64,000 nucleotides of DNA from the NCBI RefSeq assembly GCF_020882245.1, contig NW_026869996.1, positions 5,922,602 to 5,986,601 on the forward strand. The letters are read 5' to 3'. The stretch's first letter is position 1, and each line of letters opens with the position of its first letter. Both the position numbers and the translations under genes were made by a program. The notes under the pieces were generated by a model. It saw only the letters and a list, made by a program, of their open reading frames with translations. It was not told the origin of the DNA and did not search any database. The stretch is from Rhopalosiphum padi. Taxonomy: Eukaryota > Arthropoda > Insecta > Hemiptera > Aphididae. Positions 1-11,878 of the stretch are shown here, one piece after another.

Positions 1-640
1 TATTAACTTAAATCTAACATATAAAAATTGTATTTAAGTATATTTAATAAATCCATGCAGATTTTAAGTGAAAATTTCATTTATTTAACTATAGTGGGAA
101 GATGGTCAATTTTTAAATCTGAGCGGAAATTGAAATATTTTACTCCAAGAACGTTAAATTACGTTTTCTGGTGTACCTATGGGGTTATTAACTTAAATCT
201 AACATATAAAAATTGTATTTAAGTATATTTAATAAAACCATGCAGATTTTAAGTGAAAATTTCATTTATTTAACTAAAGTGGGAAGATGGTGAATTTTTA
301 AATCTGAGCGGAAATTGATATATTTTACCCCTAGAACGTTAAATTACGTTTTCTGGTGTACCAATGGGGTTATTAACTTAAATCTAACATATAAAAATTG
401 TATTTAAGTATATTTAATAAAACCATGCAGATTTTAAGTGAAAATTTCATTTATTTAACTATAGTGGGAAGATGGTCAATTTTTAAATCTGAGCAGAAAT
501 TGAAATATTTTACCCCTAGAACGTTAAATTACGTTTTCTGGTGCACCTATGGGGTTATTAACTTAAATCTAATATTTAAAAATTGTAATTTAATATATTT
601 AAAAAAACTCTTTAGTTTTAAAGTGAAAATTTTTTTTATT

Positions 641-1833
641 TAATTGTAGTGGGAAAAGGGTCAATTATTAAATCTGAGATGAAATTGAAATATTTTACCC
701 CTATAACGTTAAATTACGTTTTCTGGTGTACCTATGGGGTTATTAACTTAAATCTAACATATAAAAATTGTATTTAAGTATATTTAATATAACCATGCAG
801 ATTTTAAGTGAAAATTTCATTTATTTAACTAAAGTGGGAAGATGGTGAATTTTTAAATCTGAGCGGAAATTGAAATATTTTACCCCTAGAACGTTAAATT
901 ACGTTTTCTGGTGCACCTATGGGGTTATTAACTTAAATCGAATATTTAAAAATTGTAATTTAATATATTTAAAAAAACTCTTTAGTTTTAAAGTGAAAAT
1001 TTCATTTATTTAACTATAGTGGGAAGATGGTCAATTTTTAAATCTGAGCGGAAATTGAAATATTTTAACCCTAGAACGTTAAATTACGTTTTCTGGTGTA
1101 CCTATGGAGTTATTAACTTAAATCTAACATATAAAAATTTTTTTTATTTAATTGTAGTGGGAAAAGGGTCAATTATTAAATCTGAGCGGAAATTGATATA
1201 TTTTACCCCTAGAACGTTAAATTACGTTTTCTGGTGCACCTATGGGGTTATTAACTTAAATCTAATATTTAAAAATTGTAATTTAATATATTTAAAAAAA
1301 CTCTTTAGTTTTAAAGTAAAAATTTTTTTTATTTAATTGTAGTGGGAAAAGGGTCAATTATTCAATCTGAGCGGAAATTGATATATTTTACCCCCTAGAA
1401 CGTTAAATTACGTTTTCTGGTGTACCTATGGGGTTATTAACTTAAATCTAACATATAAAAATTGTATTTAAGTATATTTAATAAAACCATGCAGATTTTA
1501 AGTTAAAATTTCATTTATTTAACTGTAGTGGGAAGATGGTCAATTTTTAAATCTGAGCGGAAATTGAAATATTTTACCCCTAGAACGTTAAATTACGTTT
1601 TCTGGTGCACCTATTGGGTTATTAATTTAAATCTAATATTTAAAAATTGTAATTTAATATATTTAAAAAAACTCATTAGTTTTAAAGTGAAAATTTCATT
1701 TATTTAACTAAAGTGGGAAGATAGTGAATTTTTAAATCTGAGCGGAAATTGAAATATTTTACCCCTAGAACGTTAAATTACGTTTTCTGGTGTACCTATG
1801 GGGTTATTAACTTAAATCTAACATATAAAAATT
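641..1833 (+). repeat. Alpha HOR block, copy 1
   Basis: Seven-monomer block of 1193 bp that begins with a class B right half carrying GAGATG and CCCCTATAACG. It then runs through an ATATAACCATGCAG monomer, a mosaic monomer with AACCCTAG, the 47-bp-shortened monomer, a monomer with TTCAATCTG, a class A monomer with CTATTGGG, and a mosaic monomer with CTCATTAG and GATAGTG. It is followed by one extra class A-like monomer (AAATAAAACTATGCAG), giving a 1434-bp period to copy 2. Confidence 0.85.
1126..1263 (+). repeat. Shortened monomer (138 bp), copy 1
   Basis: A class A start (AACATATAAAAA) is joined directly to the class B T run and TTTAATTGTAGTGGG. By alignment positions 13-59 of the monomer are absent, a 47-bp deletion with AAAATT-like microhomology at the breakpoints. 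At 138 bp it is divisible by three, which explains the longer open frame across it. Confidence 0.88.
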
Positions 1834-2074
1834 GTAATTAAGTATATTAAATAAAACTATGCAGATTTTAAGTGAAAATTTAATTTATTTAATTGTAGTG
1901 GGAAAAGGGTCAATTATTAAATCTGAGCTGAAATTGAAATATTTTACCCCTAGAACGTTAAATTACGTTTTCTGGTGCACCTATGGGGTTATTAACTTAA
2001 ATCTAATATTTAAAAATTGTAATTTAATATATTTAAAAAAACTCTTTAGTTTTAAAGTGAAAATTTTTTTTATT

Positions 2075-3267
2075 TAATTGTAGTGGGAAAAGGGTCAATT
2101 ATTAAATCTGAGATGAAATTGAAATATTTTACCCCTATAACGTTAAATTACGTTTTCTGGTGTACCTATGGGGTTATTAACTTAAATCTAACATATAAAA
2201 ATTGTATTTAAGTATATTTAATATAACCATGCAGATTTTAAGTGAAAATTTCATTTATTTAACTAAAGTGGGAAGATGGTGAATTTTTAAATCTGAGCGG
2301 AAATTGAAATATTTTACCCCTAGAACGTTAAATTACGTTTTCTGGTGCACCTATGGGGTTATTAACTTAAATCGAATATTTAAAAATTGTAATTTAATAT
2401 ATTTAAAAAAACTCTTTAGTTTTAAAGTGAAAATTTCATTTATTTAACTATAGTGGGAAGATGGTCAATTTTTAAATCTGAGCGGAAATTGAAATATTTT
2501 AACCCTAGAACGTTAAATTACGTTTTCTGGTGTACCTATGGAGTTATTAACTTAAATCTAACATATAAAAATTTTTTTTTATTTAATTGTAGTGGGAAAA
2601 GGGTCAATTATTAAATCTGAGCGGAAATTGATATATTTTACCCCTAGAACGTTAAATTACGTTTTCTGGTGCACCTATGGGGTTATTAACTTAAATCTAA
2701 TATTTAAAAATTGTAATTTAATATATTTAAAAAAACTCTTTAGTTTTAAAGTAAAAATTTTTTTTATTTAATTGTAGTGGGAAAAGGGTCAATTATTCAA
2801 TCTGAGCGGAAATTGATATATTTTACCCCTAGAACGTTAAATTACGTTTTCTGGTGTACCTATGGGGTTATTAACTTAAATCTAACATATAAAAATTGTA
2901 TTTAAGTATATTTAATAAAACCATGCAGATTTTAAGTGAAAATTTCATTTATTTAACTGTAGTGGGAAGATGGTCAATTTTTAAATCTGAGCGGAAATTG
3001 AAATATTTTACCCCTAGAACGTTAAATTACGTTTTCTGGTGCACCTATTGGGTTATTAATTTAAATCTAATATTTAAAAATTGTAATTTAATATATTTAA
3101 AAAAACTCATTAGTTTTAAAGTGAAAATTTCATTTATTTAACTAAAGTGGGAAGATAGTTAATTTTTAAATCTGAGCGGAAATTGAAATATTTTACCCCT
3201 AGAACGTTAAATTACGTTTTCTGGTGTACCTATGGGGTTATTAACTTAAATCTAACATATAAAAATT
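2075..3267 (+). repeat. Alpha HOR block, copy 2
   Basis: Same seven-monomer order and same diagnostic variants as copy 1, offset by 1434 bp. The last monomer has GATAGTT instead of GATAGTG. It joins directly to the first beta block. Confidence 0.85.
2560..2698 (+). repeat. Shortened monomer, copy 2
   Basis: Same 47-bp deletion junction as the first copy, with one extra T in the T run (139 bp). Confidence 0.87.
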
Positions 3268-3438
3268 GTATTTAAGTATATTTAATAAAACCATGCAGAT
3301 TTTAAGTGGAAATTTCATTTATTTAACTAAAGTGGGAAGATGGTGAATTTTTAAATCTGAGCGGAAATTGAAATATTTTACCCCTAGAACGTTAAATTAC
3401 GTTTTCTGGTGCACCTATGGGGTTATTAACTTAAATCT

Positions 3439-3623
3439 AATATTTAAAAATTGTAATTTAATATATTTAAAAAAACTCTTTAGTTTTAAAGTGAAAATTT
3501 TTTTTATTTAATTGTATTGGGAAAAGGGTCAATTATTAAATCTGAGCGGAAATTGATATATTTTACCCCTAGAACGTTAAATTACGTTTTCTGGTGTACC
3601 TATGGGGTTATTAACTTAAATCT
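3439..3623 (+). repeat. Reference class B monomer (185 bp)
   Basis: Representative class B unit, in the same phase and of the same length as class A. It starts AATATTTAAAAATTG, so the TATA-like octamer is absent. It continues with TTTAATATATTTAAAAAAAC, CTCTTTAGTTTTAAAG, a run of eight T, TTTAATTGTATTGGG and AAAAGGGTCAATTATT before the common core. The following core often reads GATATATTTTA where class A reads GAAATATTTTA. Equal length with a wholly different first 105 bp and a near-identical core points to old divergence with the core kept homogeneous. Confidence 0.92.
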
Positions 3624-3812
3624 AACATATAAAAATTGTAATTAAGTATATTAAATAAAACTATGCAGATTTTAAGTGAAAATTTAATTTATTTAATTGT
3701 AGTGGGAAAAGGGTCAATTATTAAATCTGAGCTGAAATTGAAATATTTTACCCCTAGAACGTTAAATTACGTTTTCTGGTGCACCTATGGGGTTATTAAC
3801 TTACATCTAACA

Positions 3813-3820
3813 TATAAAAA
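3813..3820 (+). other. TATA-like octamer in class A monomers (representative)
   Basis: TATAAAAA fits the TATA-box consensus TATAWAAR and is present at the start of every class A monomer in this phase. Class B has AATATTTAAAAATT there and lacks it. In 26% G+C DNA such matches arise easily, so promoter function is not claimed. Confidence 0.35.
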
Positions 3821-3942
3821 TTGTATTTAAGTATATTTAATAAAACCATGCAGATTTTAAGTGAAAATTTCATTTATTTAACTATAGTGGGAAGATGGTC
3901 AATTTTTAAATCTGAGCGGAAATTGAAATATTTTACCCCTAG

Positions 3943-3958
3943 AACGTTAAATTACGTT
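3943..3958 (+). repeat. 16-bp dyad in the conserved core (representative)
   Basis: AACGTTAAATTACGTT has perfect 5-bp inverted arms (AACGT and ACGTT) around a 6-bp spacer. It occurs in most monomers of both arrays. A right-arm variant with spacer AAAATT keeps the dyad, while two right-arm variants break one arm (AACAT, or ACTTT). A binding role is only a hypothesis. Confidence 0.8.
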
Positions 3959-4363
3959 TTCTGGTGCACCTATGGGGTTATTAACTTAAATCTAACATAT
4001 AAAAATTGTAATTTAATATATTTAAAAAAACTCTTTAGTTTTAAAGTGAAAATTTTTTTTATTTAATTGTAGTGGGAAAAGGGTCAATTATTAAATCTGA
4101 GCGGAAATTGATATATTTTACCCCTAGAACGTTAAATTACGTTTTCTGGTGTACCTATGGGGTTATTAACTTAAATCTAACATATAAAAATTGTATTTAA
4201 GTATATTTAATAAAACCATGCAGATTTTAAGTGAAAATTTCATTTATTTAACTAAAGTGGGAAGATGGTGAATTTTTAAATCTGAGCGGAAATTGATATA
4301 TTTTACCCCTAGAACGTTAAATTACGTTTTCTGGTGCACCTATGGGGTTATTAACTTAAATCG

Positions 4364-4548
4364 AATATTTAAAAATTGTAATTTAATATATTTAAAAAAA
4401 CTCTTTAGTTTTAAAGTGAAAATTTCATTTATTTAACTATAGTGGGAAGATGGTCAATTTTTAAATCTGAGCGGAAATTGAAATATTTTAACCCTAGAAC
4501 GTTAAATTACGTTTTCTGGTGTACCTATGGGGTTATTAACTTAAATCT
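4364..4548 (+). repeat. Mosaic monomer: B-type first half, A-type second half
   Basis: The unit begins like class B (AATATTTAAAAATTG through CTCTTTAGTTTTAAAGTG) and then continues like class A (TTCATTTATTTAACTATAG, GGGAAGATGGTC). The crossover lies in the shared GTGAAAATTT stretch. The same mosaic, usually preceded by TCGAATATTT in place of TCTAATATTT, recurs in the beta and alpha blocks, so it is an established HOR member rather than a one-off chimera. Confidence 0.88.
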
Positions 4549-4562
4549 AACATATAAAAATT

Positions 4563-6043
4563 GTATTTAAGTATATTTAATAAAACCATGCAGATTTTAA
4601 GTGGAAATTTCATTTATTTAACTAAAGTGGGAAGATGGTGAATTTTTAAATCTGAGCGGAAATTGAAATATTTTACCCCTAGAACGTTAAATTACGTTTT
4701 CTGGTGCACCTATGGGGTTATTAACTTAAATCTAATATTTAAAAATTGTAATTTAATATATTTAAAAAAACTCTTTAGTTTTAAAGTGAAAATTTTTTTT
4801 ATTTAATTGTATTGGGAAAAGGGTCAATTATTAAATCTGAGCGGAAATTGATATATTTTACCCCTAGAACGTTAAATTACGTTTTCTGGTGTACCTATGG
4901 GGTTATTAACTTAAATCTAACATATAAAAATTGTAATTAAGTATATTAAATAAAACTATGCAGATTTTAAGTGAAAATTTAATTTATTTAATTGTAGTGG
5001 GAAAAGGGTCAATTATTAAATCTGAGCTGAAATTGAAATATTTTACCCCTAGAACGTTAAATTACGTTTTCTGGTGCACCTATGGGGTTATTAACTTACA
5101 TCTAACATATAAAAATTGTATTTAAGTATATTTAATAAAACCATGCAGATTTTAAGTGAAAATTTCATTTATTTAACTATAGTGGGAAGATGGTCAATTT
5201 TTAAATCTGAGCGGAAATTGAAATATTTTACCCCTAGAACGTTAAATTACGTTTTCTGGTGCACCTATGGGGTTATTAACTTAAATCTAACATATAAAAA
5301 ATTGTAATTTAATATATTTAAAAAAACTCTTTAGTTTTAAAGTGAAAATTTTTTTTATTTAATTGTTGTGGGAAAAGTGTCAATTATTAAATCTGAGCGG
5401 AAATTGATATATTTTACCCCTAGAACGTTAAATTACGTTTTCTGGTGTACCTATGGGGTTATTAACTTAAATCTAACATATAAAAATTGGAATTAAGTAT
5501 ATTAAATAAAACCATGCAGATTTTAAGTGAAAATTTCATTTATTTAACTATAGTGGGAAGATGGTCAATTTTTAAATCTGAGCGGAAATTGATATATTTT
5601 ACCCCTAGAACGTTAAATTACGTTTTCTGGTGTACCAATGGGGTTATTAACTTAAATCTAACATATAAAAATTGTATTTAAGTATATTTAATAAAACCAT
5701 GCAGATTTTAAGTGAAAATTTCATTTATTTAACTATAGTGGGAAGATGGTCAATTTTTAAATCTGAGCAGAAATTGAAATATTTTACCCCAAGAACGTTA
5801 AATTACGTTTTCTGGTGCACCTATGGGGTTATTAACTTAAATCGAATATTTAAAAATTGTAATTTAATATATTTAAAAAAACTCTTTAGTTTTAAAGTGA
5901 AAATTTCATTTATTTAACTATAGTGGGAAGATGGTCAATTTTTAAATCTGAGCGGAAATTGAAATATTTTAACCCTAGAACGTTAAATTACGTTTTCTGG
6001 TGTACCTATGGGGTTATTAACTTAAATCTAACATATAAAAATT
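4563..6043 (+). repeat. Beta HOR, 8-mer variant, 1481 bp
   Basis: The first five monomers match the 7-mer. The sixth is replaced by two monomers (one with TTGGAATTAAG, one with GAGCAG) before the closing mosaic unit. The class B monomer here has TTGTTGTGGG and AAAAGTGTC. Length is 8 x 185 plus one extra A near 5297. Confidence 0.83.
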
Positions 6044-6200
6044 GTATTTAAGTATATTTAATAAAACCATGCAGATTTTAAGTGGAAATTTCATTTATTT
6101 AACTAAAGTGGGAAGATGGTGAATTTTTAAATCTGAGCGGAAATTGAAATATTTTACCCCTAGAACGTTAAATTACGTTTTCTGGTGCACCTATGGGGTT

Positions 6201-7106
6201 ATTAACTTAAATCGAATATTTAAAAATTGTAATTTAATATATTTAAAAAAACTCTTTAGTTTTAAAGTGAAAATTTCATTTATTTAACTATAGTGGGAAG
6301 ATGGTCAATTTTTAAATCTGAGCGGAAATTGAAATATTTTAACCCTAGAACGTTAAATTACGTTTTCTGGTGTACCTATGGAGTTATTAACTTAAATCTA
6401 ACATATAAAAATTTTTTTTATTTAATTGTAGTGGGAAAAGGGTCAATTATTAAATCTGAGCGGAAATTGATATATTTTACCCCTAGAACGTTAAATTACG
6501 TTTTCTGGTGCACCTATGGGGTTATTAACTTAAATCTAATATTTAAAAATTGTAATTTAATATATTTAAAAAAACTCTTTAGTTTTAAAGTAAAAATTTT
6601 TTTTATTTAATTGTAGTGGGAAAAGGGTCAATTATTCAATCTGAGCGGAAATTGATATATTTTACCCCTAGAACGTTAAATTACGTTTTCTGGTGTACCT
6701 ATGGGGTTATTAACTTAAATCTAACATATAAAAATTGTATTTAAGTATATTTAATAAAACCATGCAGATTTTAAGTGAAAATTTCATTTATTTAACTGTA
6801 GTGGGAAGATGGTCAATTTTTAAATCTGAGCGGAAATTGAAATATTTTACCCCTAGAACGTTAAATTACGTTTTCTGGTGCACCTATTGGGTTATTAATT
6901 TAAATCTAATATTTAAAAATTGTAATTTAATATATTTAAAAAAACTCATTAGTTTTAAAGTGAAAATTTCATTTATTTAACTAAAGTGGGAAGATAGTTA
7001 ATTTTTAAATCTGAGCGGAAATTGAAATATTTTACCCCTAGAACGTTAAATTACGTTTTCTGGTGTACCTATGGGGTTATTAACTTAAATCTAACATATA
7101 AAAATT
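6201..7106 (+). repeat. Partial alpha block
   Basis: Contains the last five alpha monomers (mosaic with AACCCTAG and TATGGAGTT, shortened monomer, TTCAATCTG, CTATTGGG, CTCATTAG). It is preceded by a beta-type GTGGAAATTT monomer instead of the GAGATG monomer, so alpha was entered part-way, consistent with unequal exchange between out-of-register monomers. Confidence 0.78.
6400..6537 (+). repeat. Shortened monomer, copy 3
   Basis: Same deletion junction, 138 bp, inside the partial alpha block. Confidence 0.87.
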
Positions 7107-7661
7107 GTAATTTAATATATTTAAAAAAACTCTTTAGTTTTAAAGTGAAAATTTTTTTTATTTAATTGTAGTGGGAAAAGGGTCAATTATTAAATCTGAG
7201 CGGAAATTGATATATTTTACCCCTAGAACGTTAAATTACGTTTTCTGGTGTACCTATGGGGTTATTAACTTAAATCTAACATATAAAAATTGTATTTAAG
7301 TATATTTAATAAAACCATGCAGATTTTAAGTGAAAATTTCATTTATTTAACTAAAGTGGGAAGATGGTGAATTTTTAAATCTGAGCGGAAATTGATATAT
7401 TTTACCCCTAGAACGTTAAATTACGTTTTCTGGTGCACCTATGGGGTTATTAACTTAAATCGAATATTTAAAAATTGTAATTTAATATATTTAAAAAAAC
7501 TCTTTAGTTTTAAAGTGAAAATTTCATTTATTTAACTATAGTGGGAAGATGGTCAATTTTTAAATCTGAGCGGAAATTGAAATATTTTAACCCTAGAACG
7601 TTAAATTACGTTTTCTGGTGTACCTATGGGGTTATTAACTTAAATCTAACATATAAAAATT

Positions 7662-9148
7662 GTATTTAAGTATATTTAATAAAACCATGCAGATTTTAAG
7701 TGGAAATTTCATTTATTTAACTAAAGTGGGAAGATGGTGAATTTTTAAATCTGAGCGGAAATTGAAATATTTTACCCCTAGAACGTTAAATTACGTTTTC
7801 TGGTGCACCTATGGGGTTATTAACTTAAATCTAATATTTAAAAATTGTAATTTAATATATTTAAAAAAACTCTTTAGTTTTAAAGTGAAAATTTTTTTTA
7901 TTTAATTGTATTGGGAAAAGGGTCAATTATTAAATCTGAGCGGAAATTGATATATTTTACCCCTAGAACGTTAAATTACGTTTTCTGGTGTACCTATGGG
8001 GTTATTAACTTAAATCTAACATATAAAAATTGTAATTAAGTATATTAAATAAAACTATGCAGATTTTAAGTGAAAATTTAATTTATTTAATTGTAGTGGG
8101 AAAAGGGTCAATTATTAAATCTGAGCTGAAATTGAAATATTTTACCCCTAGAACGTTAAATTACGTTTTCTGGTGCACCTATGGGGTTATTAACTTACAT
8201 CTAACATATAAAAATTGTATTTAAGTATATTTAATAAAACCATGCAGATTTTAAGTGAAAATTTCATTTATTTAACTATAGTGGGAAGATGGTCAATTTT
8301 TAAATCTGAGCGGAAATTGAAATATTTTACCCCTAGAACGTTAAATTACGTTTTCTGGTGCACCTATGGGGTTATTAACTTAAATCTAACATATAAAAAT
8401 TGTAATTTAATATATTTAAAAAAACTCTTTAGTTTTAAAGTGAAAATTTTTTTTATTTAATTGTTGTGGGAAAAGTGTCAATTATTAAATCTGAGCGGAA
8501 ATTGATATATTTTACCCCTAGAACGTTAAATTACGTTTTCTGGTGTACCTATGGGGTTATTAACTTAAATCTAACATATAAAAATTGGAATTAAGTATAT
8601 TAAATAAAACCATGCAGATTTTAAGTGAAAATTTCATTTATTTAACTATAACTATAGTGGGAAGATGGTCAATTTTTAAATCTGAGCGGAAATTGATATA
8701 TTTTACCCCTAGAACGTTAAATTACGTTTTCTGGTGTACCAATGGGGTTATTAACTTAAATCTAACATATAAAAATTGTATTTAAGTATATTTAATAAAA
8801 CCATGCAGATTTTAAGTGAAAATTTCATTTATTTAACTATAGTGGGAAGATGGTCAATTTTTAAATCTGAGCAGAAATTGAAATATTTTTACCCCAAGAA
8901 CGTTAAATTACGTTTTCTGGTGCACCTATGGGGTTATTAACTTAAATCGAATATTTAAAAATTGTAATTTAATATATTTAAAAAAACTCTTTAGTTTTAA
9001 AGTGAAAATTTCATTTATTTAACTATAGTGGGAAGATGGTCAATTTTTAAATCTGAGCGGAAATTGAAATATTTTAACCCTAGAACGTTAAATTACGTTT
9101 TCTGGTGTACCTATGGGGTTATTAACTTAAATCTAACATATAAAAATT
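7662..9148 (+). repeat. Beta HOR, 8-mer variant, 1487 bp
   Basis: Same eight-monomer order as 4563-6043, including TTGTTGTGGG and GAGCAG. It is seven bases longer than 8 x 185, explained by a six-base duplication at 8644-8655 and one extra T near 8889. Confidence 0.83.
8644..8655 (+). repeat. Six-base tandem duplication inside one monomer
   Basis: AACTAT occurs twice in a row where all related monomers have it once before the AGTGGG step. It lengthens the monomer to 191 bp. I saw no second copy of this insertion in the left array. Confidence 0.85.
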
Positions 9149-9945
9149 GTATTTAAGTATATTTAATAAAACCATGCAGATTTTAAGTGGAAATTTCATT
9201 TATTTAACTAAAGTGGGAAGATGGTGAATTTTTAAATCTGAGCGGAAATTGAAATATTTTACCCCTAGAACGTTAAATTACGTTTTCTGGTGCACCTATG
9301 GGGTTATTAACTTAAATCTAATATTTAAAAATTGTAATTTAATATATTTAAAAAAACTCTTTAGTTTTAAAGTGAAAATTTTTTTTATTTAATTGTATTG
9401 GGAAAAGGGTCAATTATTAAATCTGAGCGGAAATTGATATATTTTACCCCTAGAACGTTAAATTACGTTTTCTGGTGTACCTATGGGGTTATTAACTTAA
9501 ATCTAACATATAAAAATTGGAATTAAGTATATTAAATAAAACCATGCAGATTTTAAGTGAAAATTTCATTTATTTAACTATAGTGGGAAGATGGTCAATT
9601 TTTAAATCTGAGCGGAAATTGAAATATTTTAACCCTAGAACGTTAAATTACGTTTTCTGGTGTACCTATGGAGTTATTAACTTAAATCTAACATATAAAA
9701 ATTGAAATTAAGTATATTAAATAAAACTATGCAGATTTTAAGTGAAAATTTAATTTAATTAATTGTAGTGGGAAAAGGGTCAATTATTAAATCTGAGCGG
9801 AAATTGAAATATTTTACCCCTAGAACGTTAAATTACGTTTTCTGGTGCACCTATGGGGTTATTAACTTAAATCTAATATTTAAAAATTGTAATTTAATAT
9901 ATTTAAAAAAACTCTTTAGTTTTAAAGTGAAAATTTTTTTTTATT

Positions 9946-11137
9946 TAATTGTAGTGGGAAAAGGGTCAATTATTAAATCTGAGATGAAATTGAAATATTT
10001 TACCCCTATAACGTTAAATTACGTTTTCTGGTGTACCTATGGGGTTATTAACTTAAATCTAACATATAAAAATTGTATTTAAGTATATTTAATATAACCA
10101 TGCAGATTTTAAGTGAAAATTTCATTTATTTAACTAAAGTGGGAAGATGGTGAATTTTTAAATCTGAGCGGAAATTGAAATATTTTACCCCTAGAACGTT
10201 AAATTACGTTTTCTGGTGCACCTATGGGGTTATTAACTTAAATCGAATATTTAAAAATTGTAATTTAATATATTTAAAAAAACTCTTTAGTTTTAAAGTG
10301 AAAATTTCATTTATTTAACTATAGTGGGAAGATGGTCAATTTTTAAATCTGAGCGGAAATTGAAATATTTTAACCCTAGAACGTTAAATTACGTTTTCTG
10401 GTGTACCTATGGAGTTATTAACTTAAATCTAACATATAAAAATTTTTTTTATTTAATTGTAGTGGGAAAAGGGTCAATTATTAAATCTGAGCGGAAATTG
10501 ATATATTTTACCCCTAGAACGTTAAATTACGTTTTCTGGTGCACCTATGGGGTTATTAACTTAAATCTAATATTTAAAAATTGTAATTTAATATATTTAA
10601 AAAAACTCTTTAGTTTTAAAGTAAAAATTTTTTTTATTTAATTGTAGTGGGAAAAGGGTCAATTATTCAATCTGAGCGGAAATTGATATATTTTACCCCT
10701 AGAACGTTAAATTACGTTTTCTGGTGTACCTATGGGGTTATTAACTTAAATCTAACATATAAAAATTGTATTTAAGTATATTTAATAAAACCATGCAGAT
10801 TTTAAGTGAAAATTTCATTTATTTAACTGTAGTGGGAAGATGGTCAATTTTTAAATCTGAGCGGAAATTGAAATATTTTACCCCTAGAACGTTAAATTAC
10901 GTTTTCTGGTGCACCTATTGGGTTATTAATTTAAATCTAATATTTAAAAATTGTAATTTAATATATTTAAAAAAACTCATTAGTTTTAAAGTGAAAATTT
11001 CATTTATTTAACTAAAGTGGGAAGATAGTGAATTTTTAAATCTGAGCGGAAATTGAAATATTTTAACCCTAGAACGTTAAATTACGTTTTCTGGTGTACC
11101 TATGGGGTTATTAACTTAAATCTAACATATAAAAATT
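9946..11137 (+). repeat. Alpha HOR block, copy 3
   Basis: Full set of alpha markers (GAGATG, CCCCTATAACG, shortened monomer, TTCAATCTG, CTATTGGG, CTCATTAG). The last monomer carries AACCCTAG, a difference from copies 1 and 2. Just upstream a one-base longer T run makes the monomer 186 bp, which keeps one reading frame open for 104 codons. Confidence 0.83.
10431..10568 (+). repeat. Shortened monomer, copy 4
   Basis: Same deletion junction, 138 bp, in alpha copy 3. Confidence 0.87.
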
Positions 11138-11878
11138 GTATTTAAGTATATTTAATAAAACCATGCAGATTTTAAGTGAAAATTTCATTTATTTAACTGT
11201 AGTGGGAAGATGGTCAATTTTTAAATCTGAGCGGAAATTGAAATATTTTACCCCTAGAACGTTAAATTACGTTTTCTGGTGCACCTATGGGGTTATTAAC
11301 TTAAATCTAACATATAAAAATTGTAATTTAATATATTTAAAAAAACTCTTTAGTTTTAAAGTGAAAATTTTTTTTATTTAATTGTAGTGGGAAAAGGGTC
11401 AATTATTAAATCTGAGCGGAAATTGATATATTTTACCCCTAGAACGTTAAATTACGTTTTCTGGTGTACCTATGGGGTTATTAACTTAAATCTAACATAT
11501 AAAAATTGTATTTAAGTATATTTAATAAAACCATGCAGATTTTAAGTGAAAATTTCATTTATTTAACTAAAGTGGGAAGATGGTGAATTTTTAAATCTGA
11601 GCGGAAATTGATATATTTTACCCCTAGAACGTTAAATTACGTTTTCTGGTGCACCTATGGGGTTATTAACTTAAATCGAATATTTAAAAATTGTAATTTA
11701 ATATATTTAAAAAAACTCTTTAGTTTTAAAGTGAAAATTTCATTTATTTAACTATAGTGGGAAGATGGGTCAATTTTTAAATCTGAGCGGAAATTGAAAT
11801 ATTTTAACCCTAGAACGTTAAATTACGTTTTCTGGTGTACCTATGGGGTTATTAACTTAAATCTAACATATAAAAATT

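Larger units (their letters stand above)
3809..3993 (+). repeat. Reference class A monomer (185 bp)
   Basis: Representative full-length class A unit, phased to begin at AACATATAAAAATTG. Order of elements: TATA-like octamer, TTTAAGTATATTTAATAAAA, CCATGCAGATTTTAAGTG, TTCATTTATTTAACTATAG, GGGAAGATGGTC, a TTTTTAAAT step, then the shared core. I counted 185 bases, 49 of them G or C (about 26%) for the class consensus. Because 185 leaves remainder 2 on division by 3, no reading frame can repeat in phase from monomer to monomer. Confidence 0.93.
3268..4562 (+). repeat. Beta HOR, 7-mer, 1295 bp
   Basis: Order of monomers: class A with GTGGAAATTTC and GGTGAATT; class B with TTGTATTGGG; class A-like with ACTATGCAG and GAGCTG; class A preceded by CTTACATCTAAC; class B with TTGTAGTGGG; class A with GGTGAATT and GATATA; mosaic with AACCCTAG. 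The next GTGGAAATTTC monomer starts exactly 1295 bp (7 x 185) later. Confidence 0.87.
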
